This document shows, in pieces, positions 22,700 through 34,805 of a DNA stretch of 64,000 nt. The notes below the pieces were generated by a model that made no database searches, was not told the DNA's origin, and saw nothing but the letters and a program-made list of their open reading frames with translations. Within the stretch, counting starts at the first letter, position 1, and every line of letters begins with the position of its first letter. Both the position numbers and the translations under genes were made by a program. The stretch is taken from contig NW_026706171.1 of assembly GCF_029867415.1 (NCBI RefSeq), forward strand, positions 62,001 through 126,000. Direction: 5' to 3'. The stretch is from Vicia villosa (taxonomy: Eukaryota > Streptophyta > Magnoliopsida > Fabales > Fabaceae).

Positions 22700-22860
22700 G
22701 CTAAGTTGAAAACCTGAAAGGGCAACTTAGGCAAAAAATGAGCGTCTCGGTGGATTGAAAACCTGAAAGGGCGGTCCAGGCAAAAATTAGAGACTAAACA
22801 AATACTATCCCGGTAGGCTGAAAACCTGAAAGGGCAGCCTAGGCAAAAGTTAGGGAATGA
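22700..22860 (+). repeat. Three copies of a TTGAAAACCTGAAAGGGC motif after Ogre pol
   Basis: TGAAAACCTGAAAGGGC followed by a short variable part and AGGCAAAAA occurs near 22707, 22756 and 22818. Each copy is preceded by CTAAGT, GGTGGA or GGTAGG, so the arms CTAAGTT/AACTTAG, GGTGGAT/GGTCCAG and GGTAGGCT/AGCCTAGG can pair around the motif. This suggests three small RNA hairpins in the 3' UTR. Confidence 0.65.
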
Positions 22861-23654
22861 AGCATACAACTATGTTCCGTTCAGCTGCCTACTCACCATC
22901 AAGATTCAACACCTCAAAGACACCGAGCAGTCCAATCACTTTCTTCCAACAAGTGAGGGATGAGATGCTCGAAGACAGATTGGCAATAGCAGAGTTGAAA
23001 CTTGACTGGATTGTTTTCACATAGCTATTTATCTTTATAAATATTTTCCAAAGCTTTCTGACAATTTCCTACTTCTAGGATTGTTGTCTCCCTGTGCTAA
23101 CCAGCCTATCATGGCTCTTTTTCAAAAATCAATGCAGCTTAGGCTCAAAAATCACCATTTTCACTTTTTCTGTTTAAATACGTAAGCGTCCCAATGATAA
23201 TTTTGAATGAACATGTGCATTTGAATATGATTGATGTTTACCAGGAAAAACAGGAATAGCATTCAGGAAATGTCCTAGTTATCTGGACATCATCCCATCA
23301 GAAGAAAATCCCCAAGAGAAACGCATTTCTCAGCAAATTCCTCAAAAAGATTTTCTCTTCAAAAGAAGTCTTATCCCCCAGCAGGATTGTTCCAGATTGC
23401 TATCTTCAGAAGGTGTGATCCCCGCACCCGGACTTGGTCAGATAGTGCATCGGAGGATTATGCATCTTCCTCATTCCCATTTGAAAGGGCATCAGAACTT
23501 CCAGCTACCTTTCATTCCCAAGTGATATTCAAAGATCCTTCAACAGAGTACCAGGGTTCTCAAAGAATTTCCCCATCCGAGGGTACTCAAACAAGACAAA
23601 AGATCATCAACGATCACAATATAGTCATATCCAGATGACTGGCGGAAATTTATT

Positions 23655-23845
23655 TTCCCAAATAGAAGCTCGACATCTCACATTCATACATCACATATTC
23701 ATATTCATACACCACATATTCATATTCATACATCATATTCATACATCATGCATCATGCGCATATTCATACGCATATTCATACACAACATAACATGCATAT
23801 TTCTCCGGGAATATCATACATTACATGCATCATGAACATTGCATA
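23655..23845 (+). repeat. CATTCATACATCA-type short repeats in Ogre 3' UTR
   Basis: Irregular copies of CATATTCATATTCATACA and relatives, similar in character to the repeats in the ORF1-gag spacer at 3532-3625. No coding potential. Confidence 0.7.
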
Positions 23846-23998
23846 TCACTAACTTGATTTTTCAGGCAGACGGATATCTTCGACAAAGATGTTCTCAATC
23901 ACATGCAGTGTTCACCTGAATTCCATGAACGGTTCTCTCAGTTATAATCAAGCCGAAGATTCATTCTGATCACTAACCAACTCAAAAACAGGCATTGC

Positions 23999-24370
23999 AG
24001 ATCTAAAGCGATACCTCAGACGGTTCCAGAACGATCTAGCATCACAGATCTAAAGCGATACCTCAGACGGTTCAAGAACGATCTGCCATCAAAGATCTAA
24101 AGCAATACCTCAGACGGTTCCAGAACGATCTAGTATCACAGATCAAAGCGATACCTCAGACGTTTCCAGAACGATCTAGCATCAAAGATCTAAAGCGATA
24201 CCTCAGACGGTTCCAGAACGATCTAGCATTGCAGATCTAAAGCGATACCTCAGACGGTTCCACAATGATCAACTTCCAAAATCTAAATCAGAAAAACTTG
24301 GGACAAGTTCCGTAACGATTATCCTCCTAGACTTAAAGCGGTAACCTTGGACGGTTCCGAAACAGTCAAC
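23999..24370 (+). repeat. 47-bp tandem repeat array in Ogre 3' UTR
   Basis: Six good copies start near 23999, 24046, 24093, 24140, 24186 and 24233. The unit reads AGATCTAAAGCGATACCTCA then GACGGTTCCAGAACGATCTAGCATC. About two degenerate copies follow. The place fits the hypervariable 3' UTR tandem repeats described for pea Ogre elements, which are known sources of satellite DNA. Confidence 0.9.
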
Positions 24371-26335
24371 ACAAAGACTTTCAAATCCTTCATCAAGATA
24401 TAATCAATGGATTCATTCTGATGAACAAACCATCAACCCATTCACCAGGTGGCATCTGAAAGCCCATCTCAGGTAATGTTTCAATCTGCCAACAACATTT
24501 CGCTGACGACATTCAAATGCAACTTCCAACATCTCTTCTGATCATGGTAAGTGCAAATTTTCAGGGCATCTAAATATTCAATCATTGAAGGCTTTCTTGT
24601 CACTATATTAGGTCAATCCTACATGAAGCTTGTTCTACTTTAGCTCCTCTTTCCATTGATCTCAGGATAATGACATTTGAGTGAGAGAATCTAGAGATAT
24701 GGAACCTCAAAGTCAAGGGCGTGAAAGTTGCATGTGGACGGGCAAGGTCAGGTCACGCGCGTGCAGTTCAGGAAATTGAGACATTGTGATTTCAATGCAA
24801 TTTTGCATGAGCCTATGGCCTTTATCTCAAGAGATCCTGAACACAAATCCTCTTCTACTCCATGTCCCCTACCTTTGGAGCACACGATTGAAACAAAGAG
24901 TAGATCATGGAGGAAGATTTAAGCACACAAAGAGAGCATCTTGGGCATGGTTGGTTGATAAGACCTCAGGCTAGAAAAGCTTGAAGCAAGGGCACGAATT
25001 GCACACGCTTCATCAACATATTGCTCAGTCCAGCCATGCATAAACCTGGAAATGATATAGCATGCACGAGCTTACCACAAATACCACCCTTGCATACTAA
25101 GTTTTGGGAAAGAGTTATAGAATACATCATCCACACCATAACTTACATGTGCTAAGTATATAAACCAAAGACCCTTCACAGATTGAGGGGTCTTCATTCA
25201 TTTTCTTCAGTTTTCATAATCTTCATTTCTCTCTCTCTCTCTATCTATCTCTATCTCTCTCTCTCCTCCCACTCTCACCTTCGTGTGACAAACCTACAAC
25301 CACCCTAACTGCTTCTAACAACCTTCAACCACATCCAACTTTCGTCCTCATCATTAATCTCCATTCTCAAACAACATCATCACCACCTCCATCAATCAAT
25401 GGAAGCTGAACCACATGTATCACCCTAGCTGCGTTCAAACTCCCATCAACACCATTGTTTCCACAAGTAAGCTCCAAGGTTTAGTAACAACTCCTGAGTT
25501 CAAATTTCCTTCTTGAAGCATTTATCACTATTCAAGACGGATTGACCAAGTTTGTAGAGTTTTCTTGGAGAATCGTTCGAGAATCATCTAGGATATCCTT
25601 TGAAATTCACAGAGCATAATATAAATGTGAGCGGGGTCATTTGAATCTGGGAGCTCCTCACACTGGGAGGCTGGGCATTTGCCAAATGTTTTGGTGTTGT
25701 ATGTTGCATTGTAATTTTACAGATCTTGATGCATGCTTGAATGAGTTTGATTCTTGTTTTTGTTGATGTTAGATATCATATTCATGCACAGCAGGTGAAG
25801 GCTAGTTTGATTAAGCGTTTTATCACATTTTGGGTGAGATCTATGAGATTATGGTTTTAGAAGATGCGTTTGATTTGGGTGTTAGAAGGCTTTTTGATGA
25901 AAACTAATACCATATTTGGACTTAGGGGGAAAATCGAGTAGGAAGGTGGTCGTTTTTTTATTTCTGAGCAAAATTGTGGCTTGCTCCGGCAAGCATCATC
26001 AGAGAAGACGACCGGAGTGGTATCTCCAAAGTCTAAAGTTTGTTATCCTTGTTTCCTTCGTTTAGCACGTGTGGCGTCTGTCTATTGGCTTCCTTTCCCA
26101 GTCTTTTGGCGTTTTTTTTATTCATATGATTAATGATGGAGGTGGTGCGTCCTGATTGGTCAAGTTTTGTGCTTTTGTCTTGTTTTACTAAAAAATATTT
26201 AGACCAATTGATATAAGGTCCTTTTTAATAATGTTACGTCCATTTTAATAAAACCATAGGTTAGGGAAATATTGATGCACATTGATTAACATAGTGGATA
26301 TTGGAATAAATGAAGTAGACGTGAGTGACACAATA
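24371..26335 (+). other. Ogre 3' UTR remainder with promoter-like block
   Basis: No gene. It contains a TATA-like TATATAAAC at about 25158-25166, then a C/T-rich leader (CTCTCTCT near 25229-25265). This is odd for the inside of a 3' UTR and may be a piece of another LTR or of a host promoter. The exact end depends on where the 3' LTR starts. Confidence 0.45.
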
Positions 26336-29300
26336 TGTAACATCCTATTTCTACCCGGCGAGAATTATAAAAATCAGAGTTATAACATATGGGATGCTAC
26401 ACTTTCAACTTTAAAACAACGAAAATTAATCGCAATTAAAACAGATACATAACTGTTATACCGCAAAATTTGCCCGCATCTTTTTTTCAAGAAAACTTCG
26501 ATCTGAAAATTAAGAGTCTCATATAATCATGGATTTTTATATCCTGACATATGAAATACTTAGTTTTTAGAATTTTTTTTCTTATACAGTAATTTGGCTT
26601 GCAGTTGAATTTATTCTTACGCAAACGCCAAATACTGTTTTATTACTTCACACATGCTATTTATTTATTTACAGATAAATAGTACTGACACAATTGGTAC
26701 AGAGTTAAATCTTTTTGCAGGCGCAGAATCAGGAAACTCAGACTGTACTGGTAACAAGTAAATATTAGTTGTTTACTATGTCTGTATTTTTTTTAACAAG
26801 TCATGTAAATAAACTTTCATTTTTCACATAAAACAAAAAGCAAAAACAACAAAAAAAGAAAATTAACTTTGACTGTTGATTTTTCACTCTAACTGCTACA
26901 TCAATACCTGGACAGTCAGTTGACAGCCAAACTGCTGGCAGTACAATTCTCGGTGTTTTGTACCATCAATCAAATCAATCTTTCACAATTCAAAATTCCA
27001 AGATTTTTGTTCTAGAAGTCTTCTGAATATCACGCGATTAGCAGAGACTCAACACTGCACAAAAATCAGGTACGCTTAACTGTCTCCTACATAAACAGTC
27101 CCTGACTAGGGTTTTCTTGTTTTTACAGGAGAAACAAGTTTTTGAGAGCTCAAATGGATTTCATACACATCCATATATCTCAAAGTACCATCATACAAAT
27201 TTTCAAACTTCAATTCACTCAGACGCACCGTCAGCAGCTCAAACAGTCAACAGACGACCCGTTTGACCAAAAAAGTCAACAGACAGTCAAAAATGAAAGT
27301 TTTTGTCAAAGTCCATATTTTGTCAAAGGATTCATCATTTGATCATTGGATGATCATAATTCATCAAGGAAAGATCAAAAATCAACAAAACCCTAAGATT
27401 CAAAATTAGGGTTTTTGCCTGAAAAGTCAACTCAACTTTGACTGATCATAACTCTCTCATCCTTCATCCAAAAAATTCAAACCAAAGCTAATTTTGAAGG
27501 AAATTCAATTATCTTTCAAATGCCATTGATCCCATGGTCATTGGATTCACCATTTGAAAAATATGATCAAAGACATTACAGGTCATTTTCAAAGTCAACA
27601 AAAAGACACTTTTTTCAAAAGGACACACAAGGAGCATCAAAAATCATTTTGACATGAGACCAAAGGCATTGGTTAGAGGACTCTTTGAGGTTTCCAAAAA
27701 GTTCAAGATCTCCTTCATATGACAAAAATTGAGGGATTTACACCTTGTTGAAGTTGGCTAAATTTTGGAAAATGCATAAAACCAACATTGCTCAAAAATG
27801 CATTTTTTCCAAATGGGGCCAAGTTTTCATGGTTCAAACATCATTTCCATGATATTATGGGCCTCCCACGACCAAGACTAAGCCCACACCATTTTTTATT
27901 CATTTTTTGCATAATTTTATCTTATTTTAAGATTAAATTAAAAAGAGAAATGAAAGGATAATGGATGGCTTAAATCTTAAGCATGACTCACCCAAGGAAT
28001 CTTCATTTTTCTGCAGAGAATTGAAGAGCAAGGCAAGAGCATTGAAGACAAGAAGACTTGGTCAATAATTCAAAGCTTTTTAATATAAAAAATTCAAGAA
28101 TTCCACAAAGGCAACTAGATGCTTCTTAGCTTCAATTCTAAGCACTCAATGCTTATATATAGGCTACCATACTTCAGTAATAAGAGAGACAAGTTCAGAA
28201 ACAAAGCCTTACTCATAATACACTTGTAACCACTTGGAACTTTTTGAAAGAAATTCAAAATTCGAATTTTAGTTTCTAACTAGTTTCAGTTCAAACAAAG
28301 CATTCAAACATCATCTTTGAACATCAATAAACGTATCCCAATCAATTACAAGCCTTGAAGCTCACTAAATCGAGCTATACAGGTCATAATTTGTTCGAAC
28401 TTAAATCAATTCGTATCTGGTTATCCACGCATGCTTAACAAGATGTAGACATATAGTTGAGTTTGGTTTGATGTGTAGATCATTTCTGGAAACTTAATTG
28501 AAGTTTGAACACGTATACACGAAACTACCATTTTAGGGTTCTTCATCTCAAAATTAGGGCTTTCCAAATTAGGCAAAATTACAGGTTCAAACATGTCCTA
28601 TTGAATTCGTATGGACCAGACGAATTCAACCATGGTATCACGCCAGATTTATATCACGTTTTACTTGTATTCGCTATTTTTTGCAGGTGTAATAGGTGGG
28701 AGTTTTTACACCACCTGCAAACGCAAGGTGTAAAAAGGTGGTTCTGATGAAGAAGATGATGCGTGGCTCCTCCCTATTGGCCAGAGAGCGCGCGTGTTTT
28801 TTTTTAAAAATAACTTCTGATCCACTTGCCAACTCATCCTGCGTACCAGACACGCTAGCCCATGATATGGACTCTCAATCCAACCACACCTGATCAGTAT
28901 CCTTTTATTTTCTATTTTTATTTTAATTTCTTTGTTAAATTAATTAAAAATAGTTTTAAAAATCCAAAAAATACACAAAAAATATTTTTAGACTTCTAAA
29001 ATAATATATTATTTTCTAAAATAAAAATATTTTATTTTTCTTCAAAATTTCAATATTTTGCATAATTAATTAGTATATATTTATATATTTACTTTTTAAT
29101 TATTCTAACCAATCAAAAAAATCATAAAAAAATTGTTCTTTGTGTTAAATATTGTTTATATATTATAAACTAATTTTGTACATATTTTGAATAATTTTCT
29201 CTTTAAGTTTTAATTATTTGTATAATTATTTGCATAATTATGTTTTAATTAACTTAAATCAATTTCAAATCCATTCCAAAAATTCCAAAAAAATTAGTTT

Positions 29301-30379
29301 TGTTTTAAAATTAATTGACAAATATTTTGTACATATTTTAAACTTAATTTCTAGGTTTAAATCTTATTTTCATCGTTTTTCTTCATTTTAATTTAATTAA
29401 TCATGCATTAATTATAATTAAAACCAATCATAAAAAATCCAAAAACATGCCTTTTATTTTTCTTGCAATTTAAATTCCTAGATAAATGTATAGGATGTCA
29501 AAATCATGTAAATAGGCTAGTTTACATTTCCTGCACAATCGATGTAATAGCGTAGATTTACTTTCCGCACTTTACATTTCTGCATTTTAATTTCCCGCAC
29601 ATATAAACTGCGTGTATGTCAAAGATAAAATTGAACCGTTAGATCACTAACTTCAAAGATAAAATATCTGAATCCAATCACAATCACACTTGCACCTCTT
29701 AAGGTAATCCCTTCTCATTCTTTTCAAAATCAAAGTCAAAATTCCACTGTTTCGAGTACAAAATCGAACCTTTTGTTTGTATCCGGTGAAAGGATAGATT
29801 TTTAAAGGAAATAGGATAAAGACCTTACAACTCAGGGTAGACCTCCTAGTTTGCTTGCTCAAATCAAAACAAACAAAATTCTCATACACTGTTGTTTTTC
29901 AAAACAAAACTTTCCAAAAAGACAATACTTTGTATACATCCAAACACGGATTATTACAAAGTTAACGTTCTTTTCAAAACATCTTTCGAAAGATAAACAA
30001 GCATTTTGTATACATCCACACACGGATCATTACAAAATTCAATTTACAAAAGTATTTGAAACCACATATGAGCATTCTAAAGCAATTGAAAAGTGATCGA
30101 AAAAACAAGTGAGCTAAGCAAACTTAAGAGCCCATGGATAACCATGGATACAAAGGGTGCTAACACATTCCCTTTGTATAACCTACCCCCTTACCCAGAA
30201 TTTCTTAAAGGTCTTTTTTCTGTTTCTTTTATAAACCTTTCCTTAATTGGATAAAATAAAAGGTCGGTGGCGACTCTGTGAATTTTCAAAAATGCGAAAG
30301 CATTAAGCGATAAAAAAGAGTCAGTTCACGTATCTCTACAGATCAGAGGTATGGCCCGGAAAAAAAACGGAGGTCCACA
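26336..30379 (+). repeat. Ogre 3' LTR (start uncertain)
   Basis: The right part (28998-30379) is firmly an LTR by identity with 1-1381. The left end is proposed at TGTAACATCCTATTTCTACC, a TG start resembling other LTR termini here (TGTAACACCCCAAATCTACC at 31029), giving about 4.04 kb. No clean polypurine tract precedes it, so the start may be elsewhere between 24.4 and 28.9 kb. A TATA box TATATATAG lies at 28154-28162. Only short low-complexity frames are present. Confidence 0.55.
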
Positions 30380-33300
30380 ATAACTCATCATATTCGGATG
30401 AACCAATAATAACATACTTTAGTCTTTAAAACCAAACAACTTTTTATTACTTACGCAGTGGAATCACAATATTCAATTTTAAATAACATATCATCTTGTT
30501 CAACTAAAACAACTTGAAACATCATGGTACTTATTAAAATTCAACTTAAAAATCCAGCAACATAAAACAAAGGCAACAACTAAACAACTATTATCCATGC
30601 CCCGAGTGTTACGTATCAGATTGACATCACCGACTCGAACTATCGAAGCTAACTAGTCTTCATTCTTGTTTACCTGCACGTCATCAACATAGGGGTAACA
30701 TTCAAACAGAAGGGGTGAGATATCGAACTATATAAACAAGTGTATGATAAATAATATATTAGAATTTGAGTATATAAAATCACCACTTCATACAAATAGT
30801 TACTAAAATCTTCACAACTCATCAACACAACAACTTAAATATGCGGCTTAAAATGTGACTCAAGACAATGCACATGCATGTGGTACCATCGGAGCAGAAC
30901 TCCCAACTTAAAAACTACCAATTAATAGAGGCATCAACAAGGCATAAGTCTTCAACTTAAAAACAAGGCATAAGCCTTCAACTTAATATTTGTCAATCCA
31001 GGCCAACGTATAGAGCATAAGCCCCCAATGTAACACCCCAAATCTACCCGGTAATTATAAACAAAAATCAGAGTATAAAAGTCTTAAAACATACATCACA
31101 TTTGAGGCATCACAATTGCGTCTAAAACAAATCACAAACACATGCTCACATAGACAGATACATAGCAAGTACAAAGGAGGGAAACTTAATCCATTAGTCA
31201 TCAAAAGTCATATATTTATAATATCGTAGCAGAACAACATCGACAACAATATCCAAGTCATGCATGCCAAACATGGGCGACTAAGAATCCAACATATCTC
31301 TATAGGATGTAACAACATAATCCATAAGAGGTAACCATATCCAAACATAATACAAGAAACGGCACGACAACAACAATAAGACTCGACATCATCAAAGCAA
31401 ACTAGACGTCCCCCGAGTGCTACGTATCAGAGCATCGACACACCGACATGAGCTAATAGGTATACGACTACTCCACGACATTACCTGCACTTTACCAATA
31501 AAGGGTAACATTCAAACAGAAGGGGTAGATATCATTCATTATAAAGAAACGTATGATAATATTCAAAGCGTAGTAAAGATCATACATATATCACCACTTC
31601 TCATCACATAGCATGTTATACAGTTCAATTCGCTAAGCATCTAGTAATACGGTAAGATTGTCAACCAACAAGTATAACATCATATTCTAATCACAAATAT
31701 AACACCAATACATCAAGCAAACATCTCATCATCACATCTCAACAACATCCCATCACTACATCATACAAACACATATTGAGCATAACATCAAATGCCATTC
31801 AAATGCGACTCGACTTATGCAAATGCATGTGGTACCAATTTGGAGTAAAACTCCCACCGTCTCAATTTTACCATTGGGCACACCGTCTCTATTTACCAAT
31901 AAGGCCACCGTCGCTTATGCAAATGGATGTGACACAATGAATGCAACATCCACACCAACACAACACATACAACACAAACAATACGTCACAACATCACTCA
32001 AAATCACCATCGAACATCATCAATATAATGTCGAACTTCAACAACAACAAAATCACCATCATTCATAAGAATGCATCACGTCATTATCATGTCACCATGT
32101 TGCATCATCATACAACAACAATTCATCTCAAGACAATAATTACATCATACAACAATCCAATTCAAGAAAATGATTCGCAAGAGTTTCCAAAGATATTCAA
32201 AGCATATACAATGGAAAGACCTCAATTACAGCTTCACGGAGGTTCAAACGGCATACGAAAAGGAGTTACGGATCAAAAGATACATCATTTCAAAGTTTGG
32301 ACAAGTTTTATAAAATAGGGTCCACTTAGCGACCATCAAGCGTGCTTATGCTTATGAAACAACATCCGCTTAGCGAGCCCGAGCTCGCTTAGCGGAAGCA
32401 TGATTATGCAAAAAAACGATAGCAGCAACATACATGCGTAATCACCCTTCCCTCACCCAAGACTCATTTAAATCAACAATTAAACATGTATAAACACGAA
32501 ATCTATCATCATCTATCATCAAACATCAATCAAAACACATTTTCAATCAAAGATTTCATGCATTTTCATCATAAACCCTAAAGTTCTATAGAAAGATAAT
32601 CCATGGTTCAACATACAATCCAACCCACCCTAAACATCATCATACATCCCTTTAGCATGAAAAAATCCCACCCTTACCTTAGGTTTTGGATTGAAGCCAA
32701 CTCTATCTTCAACCTTGAGATTCTCCTCTTCTCTTCTCTCTTATCTTCTTTCACCAAAATCCCCAAAAAATGAGTTCTAATTCTATTCTTCTCTAAAACC
32801 CTTGTTTTGTGAAACTCTTACTATCTTCCGAATTACTAATGGGCTCTAATTAACACTCCCACTTACTAATGCCAACTTAGGCCCAATAATTCATCTAACT
32901 CATTAACTCATGTTATTTACTATTAAAACTCGATATATAACACAAATATCACATAAGCATATAATTTACCACTTAAAGATTAAATAAATCACATAGCAAA
33001 TAATTAAATAAAATACTTAAATGAAAAACAGGTGTTAAACCCAACTTGATAATGTGATGTATGCGATGCAATATGGATGTCATACAACTACAATAATAAT
33101 GATTCAACAACAATATACAACTTATCAACATTGTACCAATAAATAGAGGTACTCATCATAGCTTCAACACTGGCCATAGGCCTACAACTTAGTATCAACA
33201 TATCAAAAACAACAAATCAACAACAACATACCAACGACAACATATCAACAACAAATTAACAACCATAAATCATCACGAATAATTCAATGGCAATTCAACG

Positions 33301-34805
33301 ACAAATCAACATTGGCCATAAATCCTACAACTTTATTTTGCCAATAATTAGAGGCAATTCAACTAAATTCATCACCTATAAGTTACATGTTTTCAACGTA
33401 TATTCAATATACCAATTTAACCAAAACAACCTACATGCGTTCCGTAATTATTCAGATAGTTTTCGACTCAAACTGGTTAATTAATTTTATTGGTTAAAAT
33501 TACTAATACTCCTATTCAGTGCCGTTTTCATCAATTTCCTATTGCATATAATAGTTCTCTATCATTAAAATTTACTTCTGCTAACAACATCTATTATCTG
33601 TCATTATTCTACTGTCACCCAAAATGTTAAACCAATTTTCTGCTATTGTTACACTACCTCTGCCAATTAATACTTACTTTGTCATTTATTACCACTAAAC
33701 TCTGTCAATTATTACTACTGTCATCAAAAGCTCCTGCTACTAACCAATTCTTTTCTTCTAAAATTCCAAACTCTGTTACCAACTAATATGTACATATACT
33801 TCTGCTATTTTAATTGAGTTTGTTATCAAATTATTATTACTGAAATAAAACTCAATGTTCAATTTCTAAGTCATACTTAAATAGCTACTAAGATATGGTC
33901 AGTTACCTATTATTCAAATTAGGCTGATGGAATTTAAAGGAGGAACAGAAAAGTGGTAGTATCCTAATGCATATATGGGGCGCCCATCCCCCTTTTCAAT
34001 TAGCATATGGGGCGCCCACCCCAAGCATATGAGGATCCCACCCCAAGTTCTTGTTGCCCCCCGCCACCACTTCTTCATTCTTTCCATAATCTCTCTTTTT
34101 CTTTTTCTTCTTCCCAGAATCCAATTTCAACCATAATTCCATCGATCCATTTATATAACAACCAGTATCTCAAAAATATCGATTTACACTAAATCCACAT
34201 GAACAAATTTTCTTTTTTCAACAACATTTCAATTGACAGAACAAAACCAATTTCCTTATCGATTTCAGAAAAACATCTTAATAAACAACATTAACACATA
34301 CAACAACAACATCAAACACCATAGAGATTCCAATACCTAAAATCCCACATATCATTCATCATAATCCTGATTATAGATTTTGAACCCCACCCTTACCTTG
34401 CAATGGAGACCGCTCTATAATCTTCTCCGATCGATTCTTGGCTTTTGCCCCTTTTTCCACTTTTTCCTCTTCACGGCAACCTCTTTTCCTCTCCTCTGCA
34501 ACTTCACGTTCTCCAACTTTTCTCTAATTTCTCCACACCACTTTCATTAACCTAATTTTCCTAATTTAACCAAACCCTTGACAACTTATTATCTCTTTTG
34601 GGCTTTACTCCAAAATTTCAATTTGGCTTAACTTATACCCCCACATTTCTACTGCCAACCACCAAACAAGCCCAATTAATTAATCGCTTCGTTATATCTC
34701 TATCACTAATTAATTAATTAATTACAACAGAATGACTTAAACCCCAATAATTCACATTCACTTCATAATTCATCCATTAATTCGAAAATAGGCTCGGGCT
34801 TTACA
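30380..34805 (-). repeat. LTR A: degraded minus-strand LTR, interrupted by solo LTR B
   Basis: Bases 30380-31028 and 33045-34805 are the two sides of an older LTR related to LTR B. Shared landmarks are CCCGAGTG(C/T)TACGTATCAG, GGGTAACATTCAAACAGAAGG and CCCACCCTTACCTT. It probably ends at GGGCTTTACA (34805); its left end is cut at the Ogre boundary. The minus-strand AAGGTAAGGGTGGG looks like a splice donor in the LTR transcript. No coding sequence. Confidence 0.6.
31029..33039 (-). mobile_element. Solo LTR B with 5-bp TSD
   Basis: Starts TGTAACACC and ends GGTGTTAAA, an almost perfect inverted terminus with one changed base at the last CA. It is flanked by CCCAA at 31024-31028 and 33040-33044. 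No internal region is present, so this is a solo LTR left by recombination. It lies within a related LTR (LTR A). The minus orientation is inferred from the CCTAAGGTAAGGGTGGG donor-like sequence (about 32667-32681) and the purine-rich leader beside it. Confidence 0.8.

Larger units (their letters stand above)
1..30379 (+). mobile_element. Ogre-type Ty3/gypsy LTR retrotransposon, 5' LTR truncated by the window, interrupted by a nested element
   Basis: The order of parts matches the Ogre group of the Tat lineage: LTR, PBS, an extra ORF1, gag, aspartic protease, an intron, RT, RNase H, a second RNase H, integrase, a long tandem-repeat-bearing 3' region, LTR. The first 1381 bases repeat at 28998-30379 with about five substitutions and one indel seen by eye, so the two LTRs are close and the insertion is fairly young. 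Coding capacity is broken by a frameshift near 4905, a stop at 7195-7197, and an 11,488-bp insertion inside integrase. Without that insert and its duplicated 5 bases, the visible element is about 18.9 kb. The left target-site flank lies outside the window, so the insertion cannot be confirmed by a TSD. Confidence 0.9.

Noticed and set aside
23999..24370. CRISPR-like array of regularly spaced units
   Set aside because: Units are contiguous 47-bp tandem copies without unique spacers, in a plant retrotransposon 3' UTR.
1..30379. Interpreting the ORF1-gag-pol element as an integrated pararetrovirus
   Set aside because: LTRs, PBS, integrase and Tat-type dual RNase H identify a Ty3/gypsy retrotransposon; no movement protein or coat signature is seen.
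26331..30382. CAATA on both sides of 26336-30377 as proof of a solo LTR
   Set aside because: The right copy overlaps the terminal CA shared with the other Ogre LTR, and a 5-bp match can arise by chance. The 3' LTR reading is simpler; kept only as a question in the findings.
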